Origin: Algoriphagus ornithinivorans
GTDB lineage: Bacteria > Bacteroidota > Bacteroidia > Cytophagales > Cyclobacteriaceae
Direction of reading: 5' to 3'
Assembly: GCF_900115305.1 (NCBI RefSeq)
Contig: NZ_FOVW01000001.1
Coordinates: 372,001 to 436,000 of the forward strand
DNA: 64,000 nucleotides
Positions 6,127 to 15,094 of this stretch are shown here, one piece after another. Within the stretch, counting starts at the first letter, position 1. Each line of letters begins with the position of its first letter. The notes under the pieces were generated by a model. That model ran no database searches. It saw nothing but the letters and a program-made list of their open reading frames with translations, and was not told where the DNA came from. The translations under genes were made by a program, and so were the position numbers.

Positions 6127-8409
6127 ATGTTTCCCAAACTTCCTTTTCTCAAAAAGAACCCAAAAGACCAAAGTCAGGTTTTTATCCCCTCCAGAAGAGA
6201 TTTTTTAAAACTCAGCACCTTAGCTACCGGGGGCTTTGTATTGGGTGTGAATTTCCAGTGTTCAGGTCCCAAGGGAGAGTTACTTACTTTCGCTCCTAAT
6301 GCCTATATCTCCATCAGCTCAGATAATCAAGTCACTTTGGTAGCTCATAGATCTGAAATGGGAACTGGTATCCGAACTTCCCTTCCTCAGATTATGGCCG
6401 ATGAATTGGGAGCTGACTGGTCAAGTATAAAAATTATCCAAGCAGAAGGAGACGAGGAAAAATATGGAAACCAAAATACGGATGGATCCTTTTCGGTTCG
6501 AATGTTTTATGAACCCATGCGGAAAGCCGGGGCTACGGCCAGAACCATGCTTATTGCTGCTGCGTCCAGCAAATGGGGAGTTGATCCAAAAGAATGTGAT
6601 ACTCAACAAGGGAAAGTCATCCATAGCGTAAGCGGAAAGGAAATTCCATTTGGGGATCTAGTAGAAAGCCTTCAGAATGCAAGTCTGCCAGCCCCTGAAT
6701 CCATTCAACTCCGAGAGTTTTCCAATTACCAATTGATTGGAAAGGATGTACCCATTTATGATCTAAAAGATATAACACAAGGCAAGGCCGTTTTTGGAGC
6801 AGATGTAAACCTACCGGATATGAAAATCGCGGTAGTGCTCAGAGGCCCGGTGATTGGAGCAAAAGTAGTATCATTTTCGGATGAGAAAGCCTTGGCTGTA
6901 CCGGGAGTAGAACAAGTAGTGAAGATTTCAGGCCCCAGTTTTCCTCCAGGTCTGGACAAGGCCTTGGAAGGTGTCGCCGTCATCGCCAGCAATACCTGGT
7001 CTGCTATCAAAGGAAGAGAAGCTTTGGAAGTGAGCTGGGATTTGGGTGAAAACCAAAACTACAATTCTGAGGCTCAGTTGGCGGAAATGGTAAAAAGTAC
7101 CAGCCAAAATGGAAAAGTGAGAAGGGAGAGAGGAAATTTTGCTCAGGCAAAAAGTTCAGCAGCTCGGATTATAGAGCGAACTTACGAAGCGCCCTTTTAT
7201 GCTCATGCCACCCTTGAGCCACCAGCGGCAATTGCCCATGTGAAATCTGACGGTTCCTGTGAAGTATGGTCTCCATCACAACATCCTCAATGGGCGAGGG
7301 AAGCTATAGCTTCTGCGCTGGATATAGATGTTTCCTTAGTAAAAGTAAATGTAACCCTTCTGGGAGGTGGTTTTGGACGTAAATCCAAGCCTGACTTTGT
7401 GGTTGAAGCGGTCTTACTTTCGAAGGCGGCCCAAGCGCCGGTTCGGGTTCAATGGACTAGAGAAGATGATCTTCATTTTGATTTTTACCATTCTCATAGT
7501 GCTCAGCGTATCATTGCTTCCTTAGATTCTTCGAATGCCTTATCAGGGTGGAATCATCACACTGTTTTTCCTGCCATTGGCTCCACCGGTAGTAAGGATG
7601 AGTTGCATCCTTCAGATGGGGAGATGGGCCTAGGATGTGTGGATTTTCCCTTTGATGTACCAAATATCCGAATTGAATCCCATGAATCCACGGGGCATGT
7701 GCGAGTGGGTTGGCTTCGCTCTGTAAGTAACATCCATCATGCATTTGCTATGCATTGTATGCTAGATGAATTGGCTGAAGCTAGAGGAATGGACCCGATT
7801 GAGCATGCTTTGTCTCTTTTGGGAGAAGACAGAGAGATTACTTTTCAAAGTGAAATGGTGGGAGGAGAATACGGGAATTATGGAGAGCCAATCGATGCTT
7901 ATCCATGGAATACCGGAAGGATGAAAGCTGTGATCCGAGAAGTAGCAGAAAAATCTAACTGGAAGCAATCCAAGGCAAATGGCAAAATCATGGGTTTTGC
8001 AGCGCATAAAAGCTTTTTGACCTATGTGGCCTGTGTGGTTAGCCTCGAAAAAGACAGTTCAGGTAAGCTCCGTGTAGAAGATGTCTATTATACGGTGGAT
8101 TGCGGTATTGCAGTAAATACCGATCGAGTTAGATCCCAATTTGAAGGTGGGTCACAGTTTGCTCATAGTTTGGCGACTACTTCGGCTATCACCTTTGAAA
8201 ATGGAGTTGCTCAGCAGCATAATTTTGACAGCTACAAAATCATCCGAATGCCGGAAGCTCCCAGAAACATCCACGTGCATATCATGGAAAGTATGGAGAA
8301 ACCAACAGGGGTGGGAGAGCCGCCAGTTCCACCTTACATTCCTGCACTGGCCAATGCCATGTATCAAGCCAATGGAAAGAGAATTTATAAATTACCTTTC
8401 CAGATTTAG
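6127..8409 (+). CDS. Molybdenum hydroxylase large subunit with Tat signal (IorB-like)
   Basis: The 760-residue molybdopterin-binding subunit belongs to the xanthine dehydrogenase/aldehyde oxidase superfamily. A twin-arginine motif SRRDFLKLS (residues 22-30) precedes a hydrophobic stretch, so the folded complex should be exported to the periplasm. A cysteine at residue 45 follows that stretch. Family motifs include GGGFGRK (about 415-421) and the C-terminal GVGEPPVPP, where Glu731 is the expected catalytic glutamate. The carbon-monoxide-dehydrogenase active-site motif is absent, so it is not a CO dehydrogenase. By family it hydroxylates an aldehyde or N-heterocycle; the substrate is unknown. 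It forms an operon with the small subunit, and no cytochrome acceptor is encoded beside it. Confidence 0.92.
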   Translation: MFPKLPFLKKNPKDQSQVFIPSRRDFLKLSTLATGGFVLGVNFQCSGPKGELLTFAPNAYISISSDNQVTLVAHRSEMGTGIRTSLPQIMADELGADWSSIKIIQAEGDEEKYGNQNTDGSFSVRMFYEPMRKAGATARTMLIAAASSKWGVDPKECDTQQGKVIHSVSGKEIPFGDLVESLQNASLPAPESIQLREFSNYQLIGKDVPIYDLKDITQGKAVFGADVNLPDMKIAVVLRGPVIGAKVVSFSDEKALAVPGVEQVVKISGPSFPPGLDKALEGVAVIASNTWSAIKGREALEVSWDLGENQNYNSEAQLAEMVKSTSQNGKVRRERGNFAQAKSSAARIIERTYEAPFYAHATLEPPAAIAHVKSDGSCEVWSPSQHPQWAREAIASALDIDVSLVKVNVTLLGGGFGRKSKPDFVVEAVLLSKAAQAPVRVQWTREDDLHFDFYHSHSAQRIIASLDSSNALSGWNHHTVFPAIGSTGSKDELHPSDGEMGLGCVDFPFDVPNIRIESHESTGHVRVGWLRSVSNIHHAFAMHCMLDELAEARGMDPIEHALSLLGEDREITFQSEMVGGEYGNYGEPIDAYPWNTGRMKAVIREVAEKSNWKQSKANGKIMGFAAHKSFLTYVACVVSLEKDSSGKLRVEDVYYTVDCGIAVNTDRVRSQFEGGSQFAHSLATTSAITFENGVAQQHNFDSYKIIRMPEAPRNIHVHIMESMEKPTGVGEPPVPPYIPALANAMYQANGKRIYKLPFQI

Positions 8410-8441
8410 GAGCGACGTAGGTTTGGGTGTGAATTATAGGA

Positions 8442-8864
8442 TCATTGGTCCTTGGTGCTGAATTTTCGAGTGAGAGTTTTGATAAATTTGGTATTTCTAA
8501 ATCGTAAGGCTGACCAGTCTTCATTGATGGCGATTTGCCTCACACCTTCGAAATCATACTTTCCTAATATTCCCCAGCCAGTATCTCTGTTGATTTTCAC
8601 TTGATACCGCTTGCTACTTCCTTTGGGATAGGCCATCCAAAGCAATTCATCCTCTTGGGCTAATTTTTCCATTTCTGGAAAAATCCGCTCTATCTCTTCC
8701 TGACTTTTGACAAAAGCCAATAAAAATGCTGCTTCCTCATTTGCAGAAGCTAAATAACCGGCAGCCTTCCATTCCTGCTCTAACTTCTCAAGTTCTGAAG
8801 GAAGATTCCAAATCTTGATTTTCATCCCATCCTTCCAATTCATTTTCTTTAAAAGTGGATCCAT
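8442..8864 (-). CDS. Hypothetical soluble protein (possibly DUF3052-like)
   Basis: The 140-residue protein is without signal or membrane segments. It begins with a helical half (LPSELEKLEQEW, KSQEEIERIFPEMEKLAQ). It continues with ELLWMAYPKGSSKRYQ and ends in a conserved-looking AINEDWSALRFRN. The order 'hydrophobic strand plus PK, then DWSALR' resembles small DUF3052-type proteins, but this is a weak impression. In-frame ATGs at residues 8 and 14 are alternative starts; the one at 14 (MKIKIWNLP) gives the tidiest N terminus. It is convergent with the molybdenum hydroxylase operon. Confidence 0.65.
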   Translation of the reverse strand: MDPLLKKMNWKDGMKIKIWNLPSELEKLEQEWKAAGYLASANEEAAFLLAFVKSQEEIERIFPEMEKLAQEDELLWMAYPKGSSKRYQVKINRDTGWGILGKYDFEGVRQIAINEDWSALRFRNTKFIKTLTRKFSTKDQ

Positions 8865-8945
8865 CTTGACTTTTGACTTTGTTTCCTAACTAAAATACCG
8901 ATTTCCCTGCTTTTTCCTGCCTTTTTGGCTAATTTCGACCTTCTT

Positions 8946-9827
8946 ATGGGTACACGCATTACTATTTTCTTTCTTTTTTTACTGGGATTAAGCCATAGCC
9001 TTTTCGCTCAGGAAATTCCTGTTTCTGAACGCTATTTTAGCATGGGTATTCCCGTAGACACACTTAAAAATCCCCGTTTGGAAGAAGTCAGCGGGATTGC
9101 ATTTTCTCATATTCACCCTAATCTCATTTATGTTCATACCGATAGCGGGGGAGAGGCGGCAGTTTATATGTTGGATTCCCTAGGCAAAGAGATTGGAAAA
9201 ATCATATTGAAAGGTCTCAAAAATAGGGACTGGGAAGATATTGCTGTTGGATTGGGGCCTGATGGAAAATCCTATATCTACATAGCTGAAATAGGAGATA
9301 ATTTAGCTCGATATTCCTCTGTGTATGTTCATAGAATTCCAGAACCTAGAGTCATCCAAGCTTTGATTGAGGAAAAGGCTGTCTCAGTAGAACTCAATTA
9401 TCCTGGAGGAGCTAGGGATGCGGAAACCTTGATGCTCGATCCCTTGGATAAAAGACTGTATATAGTTTCCAAAAGGGATAAGAAGAATAATCTGTACAGT
9501 TTTTCTTGGGATCAATTTGGGAACAAGGAGGAAATCAAGTTAGACAAGCATCTGGAATTTCCTTTTTCATCCTCCGTGGCAGGAGATATTTCAAAAGATG
9601 GCTGTCATATTTTGATTAAAAATTACTTTGCTGTCTACTATTGGATCAGGAAGGAAGGGGAGTCTTTAACTGAAACACTGGCTAGAACTCCCATCAGTTT
9701 ACCCTATGTTCCCGAGCCTCAAGGAGAGGCAATCGCATTTTCATTTTCTATGAAAAGCTACTTTACCATTAGTGAAAAGAGATTCAATATTCTCCCGGTT
9801 CTTTATCGATATCCTTCAAAAAAATAA
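8946..9827 (+). CDS. Secreted beta-propeller-like protein
   Basis: The protein (293 residues from the chosen start) has a signal peptide ending LSHSLFAQ. I chose the ATG at 8946 over a TTG seven codons upstream, because it gives a compact signal peptide. The mature part contains propeller-like segments: EVSGIAFS, RDWEDIAVG, YIYIAEIGDN, ARDAETLMLDP and EPQGEAIAF. These resemble phytase-like or SdiA-regulated-type esterase propellers, in which D/E-rich loops bind metal. No catalytic assignment is possible. The next gene starts three bases after its stop, so the two are co-transcribed. A TAATTTCG (8930-8937), close to a -7 box, lies just upstream. Confidence 0.75.
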   Translation: MGTRITIFFLFLLGLSHSLFAQEIPVSERYFSMGIPVDTLKNPRLEEVSGIAFSHIHPNLIYVHTDSGGEAAVYMLDSLGKEIGKIILKGLKNRDWEDIAVGLGPDGKSYIYIAEIGDNLARYSSVYVHRIPEPRVIQALIEEKAVSVELNYPGGARDAETLMLDPLDKRLYIVSKRDKKNNLYSFSWDQFGNKEEIKLDKHLEFPFSSSVAGDISKDGCHILIKNYFAVYYWIRKEGESLTETLARTPISLPYVPEPQGEAIAFSFSMKSYFTISEKRFNILPVLYRYPSKK

Positions 9828-9830
9828 GCC

Positions 9831-10760
9831 ATGCAAACCTCTTCTACTATTTTGATGGTGCGTCCCGCCAACTTTGGTTTCAATCCGGAGACAGCTGAGA
9901 ATAATTTCTATCAGCAGCAAGATGGGCGAAGTTCTGAAGAAATCAAGGCCTTGGCTCAACAGGAGTTTGACAGCTTTGTCGCCTTATTGAAAGATCAGGG
10001 AGTGAAGGTATTGGTCATAGAGGATACAGAAAAGCCAATTAAAACAGACGCTGTGTTTCCCAACAATTGGTTTAGTACACATCCTGATGGAAAATTGATT
10101 CTCTATCCCATGTATTCACCAAACCGCCGATTGGAGCGGAGGAAAGATTTGATAGAGCAATTGATGGGACTGGGGTTTAAAGTGGATGAAATTATTGATT
10201 TAAGCTTTTTTGAGCAGGATGGACAGTTTTTGGAAGGAACTGGCAGCATGGTAATGGACCATGATTCAAAAATGATTTATGCCTGTTATTCTGAACGAAC
10301 CCATTGCGTGCCTTTAGATTATTTGGCGAAAATACTGGGCTATCAAGTGATTGCTTTTGAAGCTCAGCAGGAAATTGACGGAAAGATGAGCCCTATTTAT
10401 CATACCAATGTAATGATGCATATAGGCTCTGATTTGGCTGTGGTTTGTTTGGAAAGTATAGTCAAAGCTGCCGATAGAAGGAAAGTACAGGAGACCTTGA
10501 CTTCAGCAGGTAAAAAAGTGATTCCCATTACGGCCAAGCAGAAATTTAATTTTGCCGGAAATATGCTGGAAGTAGGGAATGATGGAGGAGAGAAGTTTAC
10601 AGTTATGTCCCAAACGGCTTATGATTCTTTAAACGTGGGGCAAATTCAGCTAATTGAGAAATATACTACGATTATCAGTCCTCAGATTCCTACCATAGAA
10701 AAACTGGGTGGAGGAAGCGCTAGGTGCATGATTGCGGAGATTTTTTTACCAGAAAGTTAG
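9831..10760 (+). CDS. ctlX: Amidinotransferase/arginine-deiminase family hydrolase (CtlX-like)
   Basis: The 309-residue protein is a member of the guanidino-group-modifying superfamily. Visible signature residues are Asp73 followed by FPNNW (76-80), Glu135 in EGTGS, His191 in YHTNV, and the C-terminal nucleophile Cys299 in GGGSARCM. This layout matches CtlX, the citrulline utilisation hydrolase. The preferred substrate (citrulline, arginine or another ureido/guanidino compound) is inferred from the family. It is cytosolic. It is the second gene after the secreted propeller protein, with a three-base gap. I see no arginine catabolic genes nearby. Confidence 0.85.
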   Translation: MQTSSTILMVRPANFGFNPETAENNFYQQQDGRSSEEIKALAQQEFDSFVALLKDQGVKVLVIEDTEKPIKTDAVFPNNWFSTHPDGKLILYPMYSPNRRLERRKDLIEQLMGLGFKVDEIIDLSFFEQDGQFLEGTGSMVMDHDSKMIYACYSERTHCVPLDYLAKILGYQVIAFEAQQEIDGKMSPIYHTNVMMHIGSDLAVVCLESIVKAADRRKVQETLTSAGKKVIPITAKQKFNFAGNMLEVGNDGGEKFTVMSQTAYDSLNVGQIQLIEKYTTIISPQIPTIEKLGGGSARCMIAEIFLPES

Positions 10761-11354
10761 AAAGAAGTGGTTTGGAGATGAGGAATTTCTTTTAACCACA
10801 GAGAGCACGGAGGATAATAGGAGAATTTAAGATTTTTGATTTACGAAGGGCAGAGAAACATTAAATGTTTTTCAGTCACTGAATCTTTTTTATTTCCCGC
10901 AGATTTCCACAGAAAAAGTCACAGATCTGCACAGATTTCACAGAACAAATCAGATCAACTTCTTTGCGTCTTTTATTCTTTGCGGGAGAATTAAACTCTG
11001 CGTCACTGCGCCACTGCGAGCTTTATTAACCACAAAGATCACGGAGAACCACGGAGTTTTAATGAAGAGGCCAGTCGTTTTTGTCAGGCTTATTTCAGAC
11101 TTCTCACTTTAAATTTCAGCCTTTATGAGACCGCTTCGTTCCTCGCGGTGACGACTTTATTTATGGCTCGTAACTTCCCGAAACTGCCGACTGCCAACTG
11201 CCTACTGCCAACTGCTTCTGCCTACTTTTCTTTGCCTCTTGAATCCTTTGCGGGAGAATTAAACTCTGGGCCTCTGCTTCGCTGTGAGCTTTTTTGAAGC
11301 TACCTAGATTAAGAGGCGATTCCTTTCAGATTTCTGACTTCAGCTTTCACACTT
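10761..11354. other. Repeat-rich spacer without genes
   Basis: A mosaic of degenerate intergenic words typical of Bacteroidota: TTAACCACAGAGAGCACGGAGG (from 10791), TTCTTTGCGGGAGAATTAAACTC (twice, near 10976 and 11245) and ACCACAAAGATCACGGAG (from 11030). It also holds the left arm of the inverted repeat (11053-11240). No ORF or RNA gene is convincing. Confidence 0.7.
11053..11240. repeat. Inverted repeat, left arm
   Basis: About 185 bases that reappear in reverse complement at 14819-14990. Matching blocks include GGAGTTTTAATGAAGAGGC, TTCAGACTTCTCACTTTAAA, TTTCAGCCTTT, GTGAGACCGCTTCGTTCC (ATGAGACC here) and GCCTACTGCC. The two arms flank purB, the PaaE-like reductase and the membrane protein gene. 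Confidence 0.75.
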
Positions 11355-12698
11355 TTAAATCCCCGTGTAATTAAACGGCGTAATTTTCTTCAATTCTGCT
11401 TTTAATTCATCAGCAATAGGCAAGCCATCCACAAAATCCGCTATGGAAGTTTGGGTGATTTTAGTATTGGTTCGGGTAAGATCTTTCAGTGCCTCGTATG
11501 GTTTTGGGAAGCCTTCTCTTCGAAGAATCGTTTGGATCGCTTCCGCAACTACTGCCCAGTTTTCTTCCAAATCAGCATCAATGGCAGCTCTATTCAGCTC
11601 CAATTTACCCAATCCCTTTTTCAAAGACTCCAAAGATATTAGCATATGTGCCAATGGAACTCCGATTACCCTTAGTACCGTGCTATCTGTCAAATCACGC
11701 TGCAACCTGGAAATAGGAAGTTTGGCAGCTAAATGCTCCAGCAAAGCATTGGCAATTCCTAAATTACCCTCTGCGTTTTCAAAATCTATTGGATTGACCT
11801 TATGTGGCATTGCAGAAGATCCTACTTCTCCGGCTTTGATTTTCTGCTTGAAATAATTCATAGCCACGTATTGCCACACGTCTTTAGAAAGGTCCAGCAA
11901 TACAGTATTGATTCTTTTTAAGCCATCAAATACGGCAGCCAAATTGTCGTAATGCTCGATTTGAGTAGTAGGATAACTTCTTTCTAAGCCTAAATACTTA
12001 GATACAAAGTTGAATGCAAAGTCATTCCAAGCTAATTCTGGATAAGCTACATGATGCGCATTCATATTTCCGGTTGCCCCACCAAATTTGGCAGAAAATG
12101 GAACCTGCTTTATTAGCTCCAATTGCCTCTCAACTCTGACAACAAACACCTCAATCTCCTTCCCCAAACGAGTAGGGGAAGCTGGCTGTCCATGGGTTTT
12201 GGCCAACATTGAAACATCCTTCCAATCAGAAGCATAGCTCTTTAGCTTGGTTAGAACCTTTTCCAATTCAGGATAAATCACCTGCTCCAATCCTTCTTTC
12301 AGCATCAATGGAGTTGCAGTATTGTTAATATCCTGAGAGGTGAGTCCAAAATGGATAAACTCCTTATATGCCTCTAGCCCTAAAGCATCAAATTTCTCTT
12401 TCAGAAAGTACTCTACAGCCTTCACATCATGGTTGGTCACCTTTTCAGTGTCCTTAATGCTTTGAGCATCTTTCTCTGAAAATTCAGTAACAATAGCCCG
12501 TAACTTGCTGAAAAATCCGTGATCAAATTCTTTCAACTGAGGTAGGGGTAACTCGCAAAGCGCGATGAAATATTCTACCTCTACATGCACTCGATATTTG
12601 ATCAGGGCAAATTCTGAAAAATAAGCTCTCAAGGAAGCCGTTTTTCCGGCATATCTTCCATCTACTGAACTGACAGCGGTCAGGGCATTCAATTCCAT
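11355..12698 (-). CDS. purB: Adenylosuccinate lyase PurB
   Basis: Catalyses two fumarate-releasing steps of purine synthesis (SAICAR to AICAR, and adenylosuccinate to AMP). From the ATG at 12698 it has 447 residues and begins MELNALTAVSSVDGRY, like the E. coli-type PurB, so an upstream TTG at 12740 is rejected. Motifs are KTHGQPASPTRLG, with a substrate-binding His, and the superfamily signature SSAMPHKVNP, with the catalytic Ser loop. It is cytosolic and apparently monocistronic, divergent from the PaaE-like reductase, and ends in a repeat-rich spacer. Confidence 0.97.
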   Translation of the reverse strand: MELNALTAVSSVDGRYAGKTASLRAYFSEFALIKYRVHVEVEYFIALCELPLPQLKEFDHGFFSKLRAIVTEFSEKDAQSIKDTEKVTNHDVKAVEYFLKEKFDALGLEAYKEFIHFGLTSQDINNTATPLMLKEGLEQVIYPELEKVLTKLKSYASDWKDVSMLAKTHGQPASPTRLGKEIEVFVVRVERQLELIKQVPFSAKFGGATGNMNAHHVAYPELAWNDFAFNFVSKYLGLERSYPTTQIEHYDNLAAVFDGLKRINTVLLDLSKDVWQYVAMNYFKQKIKAGEVGSSAMPHKVNPIDFENAEGNLGIANALLEHLAAKLPISRLQRDLTDSTVLRVIGVPLAHMLISLESLKKGLGKLELNRAAIDADLEENWAVVAEAIQTILRREGFPKPYEALKDLTRTNTKITQTSIADFVDGLPIADELKAELKKITPFNYTGI

Positions 12699-12870
12699 GT
12701 CTGTTGGTTTTGGGGTTGTTCCAAAATTTTGAAGGCGCAATTTAGCTCATTACCTTCAAAATAGCCCTTCCTAATTTATAATTATCGAATTTCTCCAAAC
12801 TTACTTTCACGATTTGGAGTTTTCTTAATGAATTTCTCAGGGATTAGGACAATTATGATTTCTGAGCGTT

Positions 12871-12878
12871 TAATTTTG
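12871..12878 (+). promoter_or_regulatory. Predicted -7 box for the PaaE-like reductase
   Basis: TAATTTTG matches TAnnTTTG exactly and ends 29 bases before the ATG. No clear TTTG is visible at -33. Confidence 0.5.
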
Positions 12879-12907
12879 CACCCGAATACAAAGAATCCAC
12901 ATCTCGA

Positions 12908-14011
12908 ATGTTCAATTTATTTAAGAAGAAAAAAGAGGAAGTTAAAAAAAGCAATTATCTCCCTCTGAAGGTACGTGAAGTTGTCAGGGAAACTCCCGAT
13001 ACAGTGAGTATTTATTTTGAGCAGCCAGAACCATTTCTGGATTACAAGCCGGGTCAGTTTTTGACTCTGGTCATGGACTTTGATGGAAAAGAGCAAAGAA
13101 GATCTTACAGTCTTTGCACCTCCCCATTTGTGGACCCCTTTCCAGGAATTTCTGTTAAAAGGGTCGAGGGAGGACTTTTCTCCAATTATCTGAATGAAAA
13201 AGTAAACCCCGGTAAAACTATCAATGTGCTAAAGCCATTGGGGAATTTTACCACCGACTTTCATTCCAAAAATCAGAGACATTTTATCATGGTGGCTGGA
13301 GGCAGTGGAATCACGCCAATCATGGGTATTCTTAAATCTGTCTTGGTCAATGAGCCTAACTCCATCATCACGCTGATATATTGTAGCCGAAGTGAGGAGC
13401 AGATAATTTTCAAAAGACAATTGGACCTTTTGGAAAAAGCCAATCCAGATCGATTGAAAGTAATTCATAATCTGAGTCAACCTTCAGAAGACTGGAAAGG
13501 TCCAAAAGGTAGATTGAACCGAGATTCTTTCAAGGAGTTTGTTTCCCAAGCGGAATATGAGCAGCGTTATGAGGAGATATATTTCCTTTGTGGGCCTGAC
13601 GGAATCATGGATACGGCGGAGAATGTCTTGGAGGAACTTGGGATCCCTGAAGAGAGAATTCATAGAGAAAGCTTTTTCTCAGCGGCAGCTCAACAGGCAC
13701 ATGACAATGCCATGGCTGGAATCAACTCCGGAATTCTCACCCGAGATGTGAAAATCATGTTGGAAGGGGAAGAGTTTGATGTGACCGTTAATCCTGAACA
13801 AACTGTCCTTGAAGCCGGACTGGAGCAGGGCTTGAATATGCCTTATTCTTGTCAGAGTGGCTTATGTACAGCTTGTAGAGGTAGACTTTTGAGCGGAAAG
13901 GTGAAGATGGATGAGGATGCAGGCTTGAGCGAGAAGGAAATAGCGGCTGGATATGTGCTTTGCTGCGTGTCCCGACCACTGACTGATGATATCAAAATCA
14001 CCATTGAATAA
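12908..14011 (+). CDS. PaaE-like flavin/[2Fe-2S] oxidoreductase
   Basis: The 367-residue reductase has three domains. The FAD-binding barrel carries RRSYS (64-68). The NAD(P)-binding domain carries GGSGITP (131-137) and CGPDG (about 228-232). The C-terminal ferredoxin domain carries Cys315, Cys320, Cys323 and Cys352/353. It moves electrons from NAD(P)H through FAD to the cluster and on to a partner. The order FAD-NAD-[2Fe-2S] matches PaaE, the reductase of phenylacetyl-CoA epoxidase, but no paaABCD genes lie in the window. It may instead serve another oxygenase or desaturase. A membrane protein gene follows nine bases after its stop, in the same frame. Confidence 0.9.
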   Translation: MFNLFKKKKEEVKKSNYLPLKVREVVRETPDTVSIYFEQPEPFLDYKPGQFLTLVMDFDGKEQRRSYSLCTSPFVDPFPGISVKRVEGGLFSNYLNEKVNPGKTINVLKPLGNFTTDFHSKNQRHFIMVAGGSGITPIMGILKSVLVNEPNSIITLIYCSRSEEQIIFKRQLDLLEKANPDRLKVIHNLSQPSEDWKGPKGRLNRDSFKEFVSQAEYEQRYEEIYFLCGPDGIMDTAENVLEELGIPEERIHRESFFSAAAQQAHDNAMAGINSGILTRDVKIMLEGEEFDVTVNPEQTVLEAGLEQGLNMPYSCQSGLCTACRGRLLSGKVKMDEDAGLSEKEIAAGYVLCCVSRPLTDDIKITIE

Positions 14012-14020
14012 GTTAGCCTC

Positions 14021-14509
14021 TTGAACTACAACCAGCTTAAAAAAGACTACAAAAGCCTGGAAATATTGGTATTGATCCTGATGGTGATCAGTTTGCCATT
14101 ATTTGGCTTTGTGTATTTGTATTATAATTCAGGTAATTTGAATTTCGACCTGCCTGAGCTTCCAGACTTTGTCAATGGTTTGTTGATTGGATTAGCTATA
14201 GGTTTACTGATTGGTCAATATGTGATCTTTCATAGAAAACTGAAATTATCCTTTGAATATGAGGAGCTGTTTGATAAAGTTCAGATTTATATTCAGGCAA
14301 CTAGGCAGCGATTTTATTCTTTATTTTTGATTTCGATTCTCAGCACTCTAGGATTGCTATTTTATGAAAATGCGACTTACGTTGTGATTTTCGCATTGAC
14401 TTTGATTTTTTATTCCTTAGCAAAACCTACACCGGATAGAATAAAACGGCTTCTTAAACTGAATAAAGAGCAGGCTGAAATTGTAAGACAGGCATCGAGG
14501 CCGGAGTAG
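14021..14509 (+). CDS. Four-helix membrane protein downstream of the reductase
   Basis: The 162-residue protein has four predicted membrane helices, at about residues 15-34, 50-70, 97-114 and 119-136. The basic end (KPTPDRIKRLLKLNKEQ) should face the cytoplasm. The start is inferred as TTG at 14021: the frame is closed by the reductase stop just upstream, and the first ATG would remove part of helix 1. Nine bases separate it from the reductase, so the two are probably co-transcribed. The family is unrecognised. Confidence 0.7.
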   Translation: MNYNQLKKDYKSLEILVLILMVISLPLFGFVYLYYNSGNLNFDLPELPDFVNGLLIGLAIGLLIGQYVIFHRKLKLSFEYEELFDKVQIYIQATRQRFYSLFLISILSTLGLLFYENATYVVIFALTLIFYSLAKPTPDRIKRLLKLNKEQAEIVRQASRPE

Positions 14510-14818
14510 GGGGAAGTTAGAAATGTGAAGTGAGAAGGCTGAAAATTGTCACTTCGAGCGTAACGGTATAATTCTCCCGCAAAGAATTCAAGAGGCAAAG
14601 AATTTTTTGTTCAAAATGCACATTTGCAATTCTAGGAAACCTTTCATTTTGTACTCAAATTGATATTGCACTAAACCTAAAATGGAAAGTCGTTCTCAAT
14701 TCCCCTTTGGAGTAGTTGTATTGAAAGGAAGAAGAATCTTAAACAAAGGGGGCAAGGGGGATTTTAGAAGAATCTACGCATATATGTTCACAAAGACGCG
14801 GCGGAAATTCTCTCGCGA

Positions 14819-14990
14819 AGAAAGGTAGGCAGTGGCAGTAGGTAGTAGGCAATTTGCAGTTTCCAGAAGTTGAGAGCCATGAATAAAGCCGTCACCGCGG
14901 GGAACGAAGCGGTCTCACAAAGGCTGAAATTTAAAGTGAGAAGTCTGAAATTAGCCTGAAAATACGACATGCCTCTTCATTAAAACTCCC
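14819..14990. repeat. Inverted repeat, right arm
   Basis: Reverse complement of 11053-11240. Read on the minus strand it shows GGGAGTTTTAATGAAGAGGC, TTTCAGACTTCTCACTTTAA, GTGAGACCGCTTCGTTCC and CTACTGCCACTGCC in the same order and spacing as the left arm. Confidence 0.75.
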
Positions 14991-15094
14991 TGGTCCTAAA
15001 GTGGTGAAAAAAGCTCGCGGCGACGCGAAGGCGCAGTGCTTAATTTGCTCTTGAAAAAAAGAAGCAAAGATATTTTCAAATCATTTATCAAATC

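Noticed and set aside
6127..8409. CO dehydrogenase large subunit (CoxL)
   Set aside because: The CoxL active-site motif is missing, and the gene has a Tat signal and no CoxM partner.
12699..12740. TTG start 14 codons upstream in purB
   Set aside because: The PurB family starts at MELxxLTAVSxVDGR, which fits the ATG at 12698.
14788..14970. Minus-strand 60-residue ORF
   Set aside because: It is the translation of the inverted-repeat arm and repeat words, not a gene.
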